Below, one piece after another: positions 34,688 through 42,735 of a stretch of DNA of 64,000 nucleotides. The stretch's first letter is position 1. The number at the start of each line of letters is the position of its first letter. The position numbers and the translations under genes were made by a program. The stretch lies in the NCBI RefSeq assembly GCF_900101095.1, contig NZ_FNFM01000002.1, positions 248,001 to 312,000 on the forward strand. Reading direction: 5' to 3'. The notes under the pieces were generated by a model, which was not told where the DNA came from, did not search any database, and saw only the letters and a program-made list of their open reading frames with translations. This DNA is from Actinopolyspora mzabensis. Its GTDB lineage: Bacteria; Actinomycetota; Actinomycetes; Mycobacteriales; Pseudonocardiaceae.

Positions 34688-34943
34688 CCCCAAGAGATCG
34701 CTCCAGTCCCGGTTCTGCTGCCCGCGGCGAGGCAAGCGTGTTCGTTGCGCCTCCGGACAGTACGAGCGGTGCGAACCGAGATCCAGGACGGCGCGGAAAT
34801 CGGCACGCTCCGCCCGAGTCGCCTCACTTCGGCTAGTCACTCCGCTGCACTGTCCTGCTTCGCCACGGCGCTCGGCTCTGACTAGGCCCTGCCCTGTCGG
34901 ATTCAGCCGAGGCGGAGTCCGACAGGGTTCGCCGGATGGATGC

Positions 34944-35636
34944 TCAGTGTGCGACCACTCGGTGTTGGTGTTCGCGGTACTTCCACCCGCCGACGAGAAC
35001 TCCGATGCCGAGCATGGTGATCAGGCCCAGGAACACGGTGGGCGATGTCGTCGAGTGCGGGGTACCGGACAGCGTGTGGGAGGTAGCGGCTGCGAGAGAT
35101 CCCGCTACGGCGAACAGGCTCGGCAGCCCGAGCAACGCGCGCCTGCCCTGCTTGCGGAGCACTCTGGTGACGGCGTCACCGACCATGAGCAGAGCGGTCC
35201 CGGCTGCCATGCCGAAGGTGAACCGCCGAACCTCGGTGGACACATCGGATTGGCCGAGCCGGACGGCCACCAGGATCAGCACCACGGCGAGGGCCGCCGC
35301 GAGCACCACCGAGGCCCCGACATCCCAGCTCAGCGGAAGAGTGCGGTGCCGATCCTGCCGGTTGCGGGGAATGAAAGCCCATGCCCGCTCGCGATCGAGG
35401 TGACTCGCGAGAGCACCGAAAGCGATGATCGCGGCGGCCATGATCAGCGGCGGCAGGAAGCCGTGGGTGGCGAACCAGACGATCGCGGCGAGGCACACCC
35501 CCATCGCGGGGTTCGTGAGCGCGGTGATGAGTTGCGCGCGCCGAAACGGTCGGCGGGCTTCGCACAGGTCCAGCGGGTGCACCAGCGGTTGGACGTCCGC
35601 ATCGGGCAGATCGACGAGTTCGGTGAGTTCACGCAT
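34944..35636 (-). CDS. Membrane protein of unknown function
   Basis: A 230-residue protein with five hydrophobic segments (about 42-60, 64-80, 108-128, 146-160 and 196-216) separated by basic loops such as SHLDRERAWAFIPRNRQDRH. The N-terminal 35 residues are soluble and acidic. It overlaps the upstream HTH gene by 8 bp, so the two form an operon. No family is recognised; a regulator-controlled membrane protein is the simplest reading. Confidence 0.65.
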   Translation of the reverse strand: MRELTELVDLPDADVQPLVHPLDLCEARRPFRRAQLITALTNPAMGVCLAAIVWFATHGFLPPLIMAAAIIAFGALASHLDRERAWAFIPRNRQDRHRTLPLSWDVGASVVLAAALAVVLILVAVRLGQSDVSTEVRRFTFGMAAGTALLMVGDAVTRVLRKQGRRALLGLPSLFAVAGSLAAATSHTLSGTPHSTTSPTVFLGLITMLGIGVLVGGWKYREHQHRVVAH

Positions 35637-36060
35637 GGCTTCCTCCTGGGGCCTGCTCGATGAAGGGGCCGCTCGTACTGCTGCGGGCGATGTCGTAGAC
35701 CTTCTGCCGCGATACCCCCAGTCGGGCCGCGACGGTCACGGCGCTGAAGTCGTCGAGCAGACCGTCCGTCGCCCGGGCCCGCACCGCCGAGGCGCGCGAG
35801 TTCAGGTGGGCGGCCAGCGCACTGACCTCGGCGGCCAGCAAGGCCACGGCGAGTGGGCCACCGAATCGCTGGGTCCAGTGCTCGTCACCCTGCGCTGCGG
35901 CGGCGTACAACCCGTCGCCCATGTCCGCCAGCACCGAAGCAACGTCGGTTGGCGAAATGCCGTTGTCGACGAATCGCTCTGCCACCGCGGCACGCGTCTC
36001 GTCCGGGCGGTGGGAAAGCACCGCGTCCCAAGCGGCGTCAACCCCGGGGTTACGACTCAT
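35629..36060 (-). CDS. HTH-containing protein, operon partner of membrane protein
   Basis: A 143-residue protein with a C-terminal resolvase- or AsnC-like helix-turn-helix: DDFSAVTVAARLGVSRQKVY. The N-terminal part is helical and acidic (WDAVLSHRPDETRAAVAERF). The start at ATG 36060 is followed by normal codon use. Placement inside the repeat-bounded segment and the 8 bp overlap with the membrane protein gene suggest a small accessory operon. The target is unknown. Confidence 0.65.
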   Translation of the reverse strand: MSRNPGVDAAWDAVLSHRPDETRAAVAERFVDNGISPTDVASVLADMGDGLYAAAAQGDEHWTQRFGGPLAVALLAAEVSALAAHLNSRASAVRARATDGLLDDFSAVTVAARLGVSRQKVYDIARSSTSGPFIEQAPGGSHA

Positions 36061-36198
36061 ACGAGCATCATGCCCCGGATCGAGAAATGTGTAAACCCGG
36101 GGGCGTCACCCACAGGCGAGAGGCGAGGATGCGCGCCCAGGTAGCCCGCAGCGGTCGCACGTCCAGCCAGGCGCCGGTCGTCGTGGTTGCCTAACGTA

Positions 36199-36600
36199 AT
36201 GCACCTTGAGCGGTTGACCCTGATCGTCGACGACTACGACGAGGCGATCCGGTTCTTCCTGGAAGCGCTGGAGTTCGAGCTCGTCGAGGATTCGCGGTCC
36301 CTGACCGACGACGGGCGCGAGAAGCGGTGGGTGGTCGTACGACCGCCCGGCGCCGCCACGGGCCTACTGCTCGCACGAGCTGACGGTGAGCGGCAGGAGC
36401 GAGTGGTGGGAGATCAATTCGCGGCTCGGGTCGGCCTGTTCCTGCGCGTGGACGACTTCCAGGCGTCCTACGACCGGATGCGTGCGGCGGGGGTCGAGTT
36501 CGTCACCGAGCCGCGCCGGGAACCCTACGGCGAGGTCGCGGTCTTCCTCGACGTCGCGGGCAACCGCTGGGACTTGCTTGGCCCACGGCCGTATCGGTGA
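36199..36600 (+). CDS. VOC-superfamily protein
   Basis: A 133-residue glyoxalase-like protein: ERLTLIVDDYDEAIRFFLEA, VGLFLRVDDFQASYDRMRAA and YGEVAVFLDVAGNRWDLLGP are the strand-helix-strand elements of the two modules. It is the third VOC protein in the window. The ATG at 36199 is chosen; an upstream TTG at 36187 in the same frame would add four residues. It lies within the segment bounded by the tRNA-Phe-derived repeats and could be cargo. Confidence 0.82.
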   Translation: MHLERLTLIVDDYDEAIRFFLEALEFELVEDSRSLTDDGREKRWVVVRPPGAATGLLLARADGERQERVVGDQFAARVGLFLRVDDFQASYDRMRAAGVEFVTEPRREPYGEVAVFLDVAGNRWDLLGPRPYR

Positions 36601-36659
36601 TCACTCCCGCGGCGAGGCGGGTCCGAAGCCACCGGACGAACAACCGAGACCGGAACTGA

Positions 36660-36754
36660 GACCCACCGACCATGAGAACGGCCCCCACCGTTTCCGGTGA
36701 GGGCCGTTCTCGCTGGTCGTTCCACGTGGCCAGGGGCGGGGTCGAACCGCCGAC
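36660..36754 (-). repeat. tRNA-Phe-derived direct repeat (att-like), right copy
   Basis: The intact counterpart of 33777-33871. It comprises the 3' 28 bases of tRNA-Phe, the spacer and the terminator, in the same orientation as the left copy. Confidence 0.8.
36674..36711 (-). terminator. Terminator of the tRNA Glu-Asp-Phe operon
   Basis: Two 17 bp arms, differing at one position, flank a four-base loop (GAAA on the transcribed strand). The hairpin begins 15 bp past the tRNA-Phe 3' end. No long T-tract follows, as is common in actinobacteria. Confidence 0.8.
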
Positions 36755-36800
36755 CTTCCGCTTTTCAGGCGGACGCTCGTACCAACTGAGCTACCTGGCC
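36727..36800 (-). tRNA. tRNA-Phe (GAA)
   Basis: 74 nt. Acceptor arms GGCCAGG and CCTGGCC pair fully, the anticodon loop is CTGAAAA with anticodon GAA, and the T arm is GGCGGTTCGACCCCGCC. CCA is not encoded. It is the last gene of a three-tRNA cluster and its 3' end was evidently used as an integration site. Confidence 0.97.
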
Positions 36801-36831
36801 GTGCAACCCGGCTCATGGCCGATCGCGCTGG

Positions 36832-36905
36832 CGACCCAGACGGGACTCGAACCCGCGACCTCCGCCGTGACAGGGCGGCGCGCTAACCAACTGCGCCACT
36901 GGGCC
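36832..36905 (-). tRNA. tRNA-Asp (GTC)
   Basis: 74 nt. Acceptor GGCCCAG pairs with CTGGGTC (one G-U), the anticodon stem-loop is CCGCCCTGTCACGGCGG with anticodon GTC, and the T arm is CGCGGGTTCGAGTCCCG. Discriminator G; CCA is not encoded. Confidence 0.97.
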
Positions 36906-36936
36906 ATGTGTTGTTGTCACCGGACGAGTCCGGTGG

Positions 36937-37009
36937 TACCCCCAACGGGATTCGAACCCGCGTTACCGCCTTGAAAGGGCGGCGTCCTAGGCCTCTAGAC
37001 GATGGGGGC
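36937..37009 (-). tRNA. tRNA-Glu (TTC)
   Basis: 73 nt, or 76 with the CCA that follows at 36934-36936. Acceptor GCCCCCA pairs with TGGGGGT (terminal G-U), the anticodon loop is CTTTCAA with anticodon TTC, and the T arm is CGCGGGTTCGAATCCCG. It is the first gene of the Glu-Asp-Phe operon. Confidence 0.97.
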
Positions 37010-37367
37010 TTGGTCGACCAGATTCCTGCTCGGCCTTGCCTCCAACCGGCTTTCCGTTGTCGGATGCCCCGTTGGGAACGATTAAAAGCTTACGTCATGC
37101 CTTCGGGGAGTTGTAAACGGGGGGTCCCCTATCGACACACGCCCTCCCGCCACAGCCGGGCGAACCCGGCCGCCCACATCGAAGTTACACCGCTGAGCTG
37201 CTGCTTCAACCAACGAAGCCACGACGTCCGACACGCCGGAACGAGCTCGCGCACCCGCCGAACACCCCCACTGAACCCTCGATCACCCACCCGAGGCGAT
37301 TTCGTGACGCCGGTCGCAACATCGACCGGAGATCGGGCGTGCCGCTCCACGGGGAGCCCCGGAAGGC
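37010..37367. other. Intergenic region upstream of the tRNA operon
   Basis: Low-GC sequence around 37075-37100 may be the tRNA promoter region. No gene is supported in these 358 bp. Confidence 0.5.
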
Positions 37368-37973
37368 TCAACGAGCCTTCCGGTTGCTCAACCACTCGGG
37401 ACTGGCGACCCCCTGCAAGGTGATCCGCCAGGTCTCCTCCATCCGCACGCCCGCACCCGGTTCCCGCCTCGAACCGAGCACTCGCGCACCGACCAGTGCG
37501 GCGTAGGCGACGCGGGCGACGGCCTCCGGATCCACGCCGGGCCGCAGCATCCCGTCGGCCGAGGCTCTGCGGAGCAGGTCGAGCAGCAGGGTTTCCCAGT
37601 CCGGTTCGGAGTCGAGACCCCTCCCTTCCGCGATCCGGTGGCGGGCCAGTCCCGTCCCGGCGCGGAGCACGACGTCCTCCTCGAGCAGCCGTGCCGCCTC
37701 GCTGAGCATCCCGACAGCGATCGACAGCGGGTCGAGCTCGCGCCGCAGCCAGTCGCCACGCAACTTGGGCCAGCGCCGCGCCTGCGACTCGACGAGCGCC
37801 AGAGCGAGCTCCTCCTTGGCCGCGAAGTGGAAGTAGAACGCCCCCTTGGTGACTCCGCTGCGACGCAGGATCGCGCTCAACGGCGTGGCGTCATAACCCG
37901 TTCTGTCGAACTCCTCGGCTGCCGCGACCACGATCGCGTGACGAGTCAGTTGGGCACGACGTTGCTGAGGCAT
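37368..37973 (-). CDS. TetR-family regulator of the gamma-butyrolactone receptor type
   Basis: A 201-residue TetR protein. The N-terminus MPQQRRAQLTRHAIVVAAAE, then FDRTGYDATPLSAILRRSGV and TKGAFYFHFAAKEELA, are the hallmarks of ArpA/ScbR-type autoregulator receptors; the ligand domain is less similar and ends with the ETWRITLQGVASPEW segment that contains a conserved Trp. Such proteins repress antibiotic or development genes until a butyrolactone binds. There is no AfsA-type synthase beside it. A palindrome at 38061-38080 may be its operator. Confidence 0.78.
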   Translation of the reverse strand: MPQQRRAQLTRHAIVVAAAEEFDRTGYDATPLSAILRRSGVTKGAFYFHFAAKEELALALVESQARRWPKLRGDWLRRELDPLSIAVGMLSEAARLLEEDVVLRAGTGLARHRIAEGRGLDSEPDWETLLLDLLRRASADGMLRPGVDPEAVARVAYAALVGARVLGSRREPGAGVRMEETWRITLQGVASPEWLSNRKAR

Positions 37974-38405
37974 GTGTACGCGGCTCCAACGGGTGCCCGC
38001 GGACGAACAGCCAGCACGCTCAGTGACAGAACGAACAGCTGTCCCCCACGAACGGATGATCAACTTTACGAGTTGAAGTTACCGCGCGTGGGCAAATTTC
38101 ATCCCATCGGCCCAGTCATCAGCGATTGGAACGAGCGGTCGAACAACATCGGCCACCTGGTGAACACCCAAAAGAGACTCGCAGGTAGGTTTTCGGTGTG
38201 GCCACAAGGCCGTCCGCCGACGACCCGCGAGACGCTCCACCGGGGGGTGTGCGTCTCGCGGGGTCGGCTTCACGAGAGCCCGGGGACACAATCGGCGGAA
38301 CACCGGGGAGCGGGAGAACGGCGTGCTTTCCGCGCGCCGGGACGCGCGGTCGTCACCGGAACCAACAGCGCGTTCCGGTCGTGTTCGCGGGAACCCGCGC
38401 GGTCG
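37974..38405. other. Region upstream of the butyrolactone-receptor-like gene
   Basis: The 432 bp contain the palindromic site at 38061-38080 and otherwise no supported gene. The open frames here are shadows. Confidence 0.5.
38061..38080. promoter_or_regulatory. Nested palindrome, ARE-like operator candidate
   Basis: CAACT-N5-AGTTG (38061-38075) is nested with AACTT-N9-AAGTT (38062-38080), both perfect. Location 90 bp upstream of the TetR gene and a length near 20 bp fit an autoregulatory element of ScbR-type repressors. Confidence 0.45.
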
Positions 38406-38648
38406 TCAGTCCTCCCGCGTGGCTTCCTCGTTGTCGTCGTCGGTGAGTCCGAGCATCGCCAGCAGCATCCGACAGTCCGCACGGTCCCGCGCGCCACGTG
38501 CGACCGCGAGACGCGCACGATGCAACTGCTCGGGGGAGAGCCCGCCGGAGTCGCCGTCGCGCTGCGCCGGAACCGCGGCGGCCGCGGACCTGGGGGAAGC
38601 TCTGTCCTGCAACGCCAGGAACTTGCGTACGTCGAGTGACCCGTCCAT
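38406..38648 (-). CDS. Small conserved hypothetical protein
   Basis: An 80-residue protein, MDGSLDVRKFLALQDRASPR at the start and LSPEQLHRARLAVARGARDR followed by ADCRMLLAMLGL at the end. The pattern suggests a short helical bundle. GGAGG stands before the ATG at 38648 with suitable spacing and codon use is normal. I do not recognise a function. It is divergent from copZ. Confidence 0.65.
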   Translation of the reverse strand: MDGSLDVRKFLALQDRASPRSAAAAVPAQRDGDSGGLSPEQLHRARLAVARGARDRADCRMLLAMLGLTDDDNEEATRED

Positions 38649-38862
38649 AACCCCTCCCCGACTAGGGTGTCGCCGCAGGTTATCCACCCATCGGCTTCAA
38701 ACATAGCCCCCTGCGGAGTGATTCGCGAACACGAAACGTGTTTGCTACCCCACCGAGGGAAATCACATCCGACACTACTCCGAACGCGTCCACCGGATTC
38801 CCGAACGCGGGCAGCGGCAACCCGAAATCGGGCGACAGTGACCCGACTCATCCCCGACCGCT

Positions 38863-38877
38863 TACCCCCCTGGGGTA
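38863..38877. promoter_or_regulatory. CsoR-type operator upstream of copZ
   Basis: TACCCC-N3-GGGGTA, a perfect inverted repeat with the GC-rich centre and TA edges of CsoR-family sites. It ends 44 bp before the copZ start codon, within the expected promoter. Confidence 0.6.
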
Positions 38878-38921
38878 TTTTCGAGGTCGAGGACAACGAC
38901 ACTCGCCACGAAGGAGCCCCG

Positions 38922-39140
38922 ATGTCCACGCAAACCTTCAAGGTCGCCGGAATGACCTGCCAGCACTGCGTCGCCTCGGTCCAGGAGGAGCTGGGGGAAC
39001 TGCCCGAGGTCACGAACGTCGAGGTCTCCCTGGACAACGGGGACGTGACCGTCACATCGGAGAACGGGATCAGCGAGGAGGCCGCCAGCGCCGCCGTGCA
39101 GGAGGCCGGCTACACCGTGGCCGAGTGGAACCGGAGCTAA
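38922..39140 (+). CDS. copZ: Copper chaperone CopZ (heavy-metal-associated domain)
   Basis: A 72-residue ferredoxin-like HMA domain protein. The metal site is GMTCQHCVASV with the CxxC pair; the rest follows the beta-alpha-beta-beta-alpha-beta pattern (VTNVEVSLDNGDVTVTSENG). It binds Cu(I) and hands it to a P-type ATPase or regulator. AAGGAG precedes the ATG by 6 bases. No copA or csoR gene is in the window, so regulation through the CsoR-like site would act in trans. Confidence 0.93.
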   Translation: MSTQTFKVAGMTCQHCVASVQEELGELPEVTNVEVSLDNGDVTVTSENGISEEAASAAVQEAGYTVAEWNRS

Positions 39141-39509
39141 CGGACATAAACGAAAAATCCTCGCGACACTCCCCAACGGGCACCTCGACGTGCCACAATC
39201 GAATCGCTGACACACCCCCGGTCAGCAGCTGTGGAGATCGGCATTGCGTTGGCCCCCGCGCTCTTCCCCCGACGCGGGGGCCGACTCTTGAGATCCCCTC
39301 TCGGCGTCCGTCGCGTTGTTCGCGCGGACAGGCCGGGAAACCGGGCCTCCGCGCGGGAAGCCGCCGAGGCGTCAGGAACTCTTCACCGGCCTCACGGCAG
39401 GGCCGTCGCCGGCCTCACGGCAGGGCCGTCGCTCCCGGATCGGCTCCGGCACATCGTGACCACCCCCACATCCGCCGTCACGACGCCGTGGAACCGTTAT
39501 CGTGTCCGG
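39141..39509. other. Intergenic region with a 23 bp tandem duplication
   Basis: The 369 bp hold a perfect duplication (39386-39431) and the leaderless promoter of the next gene; no gene is supported. Confidence 0.5.
39386..39431. repeat. Perfect 23 bp tandem duplication
   Basis: 39386-39408 is identical to 39409-39431. Each unit includes GGCC/GGCC arms that could pair. There is no coding frame here. Confidence 0.8.
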
Positions 39510-40091
39510 GTGGTGCTAGGACGGGCGAAGAGCGGACGCAGGCAACGTACGGACGACGCGGAACAGCGGTCGGCCGAGTCGGACCAGGAACTGGACTCCT
39601 ACCTGGCGGCGCTCTCACCGGACGCGGATCCGGAGACGACGGGTACCGGACGCAGCTTCGGCGGTTCCGAGGTCCATCAGCTGCGACTGCCGCTGATGGC
39701 CAACGAACGACTCAAGGAGCTGGCGGCCGAGCAGGGCACGTCGCCGAGCGCGCTGGCACGGGACTGGGTGCTGCAACACCTGCAGGAGATCCCCGAGGAA
39801 CCGCCGCAGCCGGAGTGGCCGAGCGGCGGGGAGCAACGGCCCGCGCACGCCCGCCCCGAGGAGGAGACCGACGACGTTCGGGACCCGGGACTCTACGGGG
39901 GTGAGCTGTACGGCAACGAGCTCTACGGCGACGAGGGCTTTCCCACCGAGTTCCAGGACGGTCCGCCCTCACCGGACGAGTACCCCACCACGGCCTTCTC
40001 CGAAGATCCGAAGCACGGGGCCGGGGGTGGCAACACCTCGGAAACAGAGACCGAGATCACCATCCCGCACGGGCAGTACCGCTACTACTGA
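39510..40091 (+). CDS. Hypothetical protein with a ribbon-helix-helix-like segment
   Basis: A 193-residue acidic protein. Residues about 52-90 (EVHQLRLPLMANERLKELAA, then EQGTSPSALARDWVLQHLQ) have the strand-helix-helix pattern of CopG/Arc-type DNA-binding domains. The C-terminal 100 residues are low in complexity, with Tyr/Gly/Glu repeats (GGELYGNELYGDEGF). The GTG at 39510 is six bases after TATCGT, so a leaderless mRNA is likely. The function is unknown; regulation of DNA partition or of a toxin-antitoxin pair would be guesses. Confidence 0.65.
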   Translation: MVLGRAKSGRRQRTDDAEQRSAESDQELDSYLAALSPDADPETTGTGRSFGGSEVHQLRLPLMANERLKELAAEQGTSPSALARDWVLQHLQEIPEEPPQPEWPSGGEQRPAHARPEEETDDVRDPGLYGGELYGNELYGDEGFPTEFQDGPPSPDEYPTTAFSEDPKHGAGGGNTSETETEITIPHGQYRYY

Positions 40092-40561
40092 GCTCCGGAG
40101 GACGACTCCCGACAGCCGCTGCCGACCCCCGTGGCGAGCCGCCGTCCGATCTCCTCGAGATCACGGGCGGGTGCGAATCCCGGGGCTTCCGACATCGCGT
40201 GGACCAACAAGGCGCTCGTACGCACAGCTGTCGTGTTAGGATAGTCGTCGTAGTCCCCCGGTCAGCCAGTATCCAAGCGATACGCCCCGGGGGTTTTGTT
40301 TTTCGCGGGCAGTGGCCGGATCGCCAAGAGTGCTCGACGCCGTCTCTGCGTCGACACTGCAAAGGCAACCAACGCGATTACCTGTACCAGCCGCTCGAAT
40401 CCTTCCGACGATTACGAGGTGGCTACCCGGTACCCGCCCCTGAGCCCCCGCCGGTACAGGGCCGTACCGTGGTCCTCGTATCCTGGGCGAGGTGCGACAG
40501 GCGACGGCAGCGGCCGTGATCGTAGGATCGACCCGAGTCCACTGTTCCGGGGAAGGTGCGG
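40092..40561. other. Intergenic region with a candidate small RNA
   Basis: The 470 bp hold the promoter-hairpin-T-tract unit at 40237-40303 and no supported gene. Confidence 0.5.
40248..40303 (+). ncRNA. Candidate small structured RNA with its own terminator
   Basis: TAGGAT (40237-40242) is a fair -10 box. A hairpin follows: CCCCCGG (40255-40261) pairs with CCGGGGG (40287-40293), and inside it GTATC pairs with GATAC across CAAGC. TTTTGTTTTT follows at 40294-40303. A transcript of about 55 nt would result. The -35 region is poor, so it could instead be only a terminator or attenuator. Confidence 0.4.
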
Positions 40562-41146
40562 TTGCGTCAACTGACCTATTTCGTCGCGGCAACGATCGAC
40601 GGGTTCATCGCCGGGCCGGACGGTTCGGATCCGTCGGGTCCGGACGGTTTCTTCGTGGCGGAGGGCGGCCACATGGAGGCGATCTTCGCCGACTACCCGG
40701 ACATCATCCCGGCACCGGTACGCACCGCCCTGAACACGCACCCCGCGAACAAGGTGTTCGATACCGTCCTCGAAGGACGCGGCTCCTACGAGGTGGGGCT
40801 GCGAGCCGGCGTCACGAATGCCTATCCACACCTGCGGCACTACGTCTTCTCCCGCACCGTGACCCAGGCTCCCGATCCGGGCGTGGAGCTCGTCTCGACC
40901 GACCCGGTCGAGACGGTCCGCGAACTCAAACGCGAGGACGGGAAGAAGATCTGGCTGTGCGGTGGAGCACGACTCGCCGCCACCCTGCGTTCGGAAATCG
41001 ACGAACTGATCGTGAAGCTCCACCCCGTAGTGGCCGGGGCGGGGATTCCCCTGTTCGACGGTGAGTTCTCCCCGCAGCGATTCACGCTGTCGGAAACGCA
41101 ACGCTACGACAGCGACGTGCTGCACCTGACGTATCGGAAACGATAG
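40562..41146 (+). CDS. RibD C-terminal/dihydrofolate-reductase-like family protein
   Basis: A 194-residue reductase-fold protein of the RibD C-terminal family. Segments RQLTYFVAATIDGFIAGPDG (substrate and cofactor strand), HLRHYVFSRTVT, DGKKIWLCGGARLAATLR (the Gly-Gly NADPH loop) and HPVVAGAGIPLFDG are all typical. It is likely an NADPH-dependent reductase, with dihydrofolate or a pterin/flavin precursor as substrate. I chose the TTG at 40562, five bases after GGAAGG; a GTG at 40556 lies too close to the ribosome-binding site. Confidence 0.85.
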   Translation: MRQLTYFVAATIDGFIAGPDGSDPSGPDGFFVAEGGHMEAIFADYPDIIPAPVRTALNTHPANKVFDTVLEGRGSYEVGLRAGVTNAYPHLRHYVFSRTVTQAPDPGVELVSTDPVETVRELKREDGKKIWLCGGARLAATLRSEIDELIVKLHPVVAGAGIPLFDGEFSPQRFTLSETQRYDSDVLHLTYRKR

Positions 41147-41361
41147 ACTCGCCAGCTATCGGATGACCTCTTCGGTGTCCTCAGCGGTCTCCGACGGCCT
41201 CGGGAGCGGAAAGGATCCGAAGACCGAAATCTCGGACAGGAAGATCTCAACGAGCGATCCTCGACAGTGACCACACCGTAGTTCTTCGACCCGCGACGCG
41301 AACCCGGCGACTCGGAATCGTTCTTTCAGGACATGTGCGCTCCGGCTGCCGAACAGCGAAA

Positions 41362-41399
41362 ATCCCCCAAGTGCGCTTCCGTGGAGAGGCGTGGGGGAT
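41362..41399 (-). terminator. Terminator of the accD1-accA1-fadE transcript
   Basis: ATCCCCCA and TGGGGGAT arms (41362-41369, 41392-41399) flank a 22-base loop. On the minus strand the second arm runs into TTTTCGC. It lies about 110 bp past the fadE stop. Confidence 0.6.
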
Positions 41400-41413
41400 G
41401 TAACGGCACCGTC

Positions 41414-41455
41414 CTGGCAGATCGAGGCTGGCAGATCGAGGCTGCCGGATCGAAG
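41414..41455. repeat. 14 bp tandem repeat
   Basis: CTGGCAGATCGAGG occurs twice (41414-41427, 41428-41441), followed by a diverged third unit, CTGCCGGATCGAAG. Confidence 0.6.
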
Positions 41456-41510
41456 CCACGCGCTACCGAAGGTCCTGTTCCGCTACTTCGGGACTCGCGG
41501 CGCCCCGAGC

Positions 41511-42671
41511 TCACTCGGCGGGCAGCCCGAGCTCCCGCGCGATCAGCATCCGCTGCACCTCGCTGGTTCCCTCCCCGATCTCCAGGATCTTGGCGTCCCG
41601 GTAGAACCGGCCGACCGGGCTCTCGTTCATGAAGCCATACCCGCCGAAGATCTGGGTCGCGTCGCGCGAGTTGTCCATCGCCGCGTTCGACGAGGCGAGC
41701 TTCGCGATCGCCGCCTGCTTCTGGTACGGCTCGCCGCGCAGCATCCGGGAGGCCGCGTCGTAGTAGGCCAGCCTGGCGGTGTGGGTGCGCAGCTCCATGT
41801 CGGCGATCTTGAACTGGATCGCCTGGTTCTCGCCGATCCTGCGGCCGAAGGCGCTGCGCTCCTCGACGTAGCGCAGGCACTCGTCCACACAGCCCTGCGC
41901 CAGCCCCACGCCGAGCGCGGCGATGGCGACGCGGCCCTCGGTCAGCGTGGCCAGGAACTGCGCGTAGCCGCGACCGCGCTCCCCCAGCAGGTTCTCCGCC
42001 GGGACCCGGCAGTCGTCGAACGCGAGCTCGTGGGTGTCCGAGGCGTTCCAGCCCACCTTGGAGTACTTGGGCGCCACGGTCAGCCCCGGTGTGCCGGCGG
42101 GGACGATGATGGTGGAGATCTCGTTGCGGCCGTCGGGTTTGGTGCCGGTGACGGCGGTGACGGTGATGAATCCGGTTATGTCGGTCCCCGAATTGGTGAT
42201 GAACGCCTTGGAACCGTTGATCACCCATTCCGACCCCCGCAGCTCGGCGGTGGTGCGGGTGGCCCCCGCGTCGGAACCGCCGCCCGGTTCGGTGAGCCCG
42301 AACGCGCCTAGGATCTCGCCGGAGGCCAGCCGGGGCAGCCACTGCTCCCGCTGCCGCTGGTCGCCGAACCGGTAGATCGGCATCACCCCGAGCGAGACAC
42401 CGGCTTCCAGGGTCACCGCCACCGAGGAGTCCACGCGGGCCAGTTCCTCCAGCGCGACGCACAGCGCGAGGTAGTCACCGCCCATGCCGCCGTACTCCTC
42501 GGACACGGGCAGCCCGAACAGCCCCATCCGCCCCATGCCGGCCACGATGGAGTAGGGGAACTCCTCGCGTTCGTAGTGCTCCCCGATGACCGGTGCCACT
42601 TCCTTCTGGGCGAAGGAACGCGCGGCAAGCCGCAGCTGTTCGTGCTCGTCGTTGAGTCGATAGTCCACCAT
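41511..42671 (-). CDS. fadE: Acyl-CoA dehydrogenase, probably branched-chain (FadE19-like)
   Basis: A 386-residue flavoprotein dehydrogenase. It shows FGLTEPGGGSDAGA (FAD and substrate region), the SKAFITNSGTDI segment, the helical C-terminal domain with GRRIGENQAIQFKIADM, and the catalytic Glu in EIGEGTSEVQRM. It oxidises acyl-CoA to enoyl-CoA using an electron-transfer flavoprotein. The neighbours (accA1, accD1, TetR) match the M. tuberculosis FadE19 locus of branched-chain amino-acid breakdown, so isovaleryl- or isobutyryl-CoA is the likely substrate. The ATG at 42671 follows GGAGG by 5 bases. Confidence 0.92.
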   Translation of the reverse strand: MVDYRLNDEHEQLRLAARSFAQKEVAPVIGEHYEREEFPYSIVAGMGRMGLFGLPVSEEYGGMGGDYLALCVALEELARVDSSVAVTLEAGVSLGVMPIYRFGDQRQREQWLPRLASGEILGAFGLTEPGGGSDAGATRTTAELRGSEWVINGSKAFITNSGTDITGFITVTAVTGTKPDGRNEISTIIVPAGTPGLTVAPKYSKVGWNASDTHELAFDDCRVPAENLLGERGRGYAQFLATLTEGRVAIAALGVGLAQGCVDECLRYVEERSAFGRRIGENQAIQFKIADMELRTHTARLAYYDAASRMLRGEPYQKQAAIAKLASSNAAMDNSRDATQIFGGYGFMNESPVGRFYRDAKILEIGEGTSEVQRMLIARELGLPAE

Positions 42672-42735
42672 GCCGACCTCCTGGGGGCGGGACACGGCAG
42701 GTAGTGCCGTGTCGATTCGACTCGCGGGGGGAGGA

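Larger units (their letters stand above)
41147..41510. other. Intergenic region downstream of fadE
   Basis: This gap contains the terminator at 41362-41399 and short 14 bp tandem repeats (41414-41455). No gene is supported. Confidence 0.5.

Noticed and set aside
39141-39509. Coding extension upstream of the RHH-like protein
   Set aside because: The frame is open, but the promoter-like TATCGT and GTG at 39510 and the non-coding tandem duplication indicate that translation starts later.
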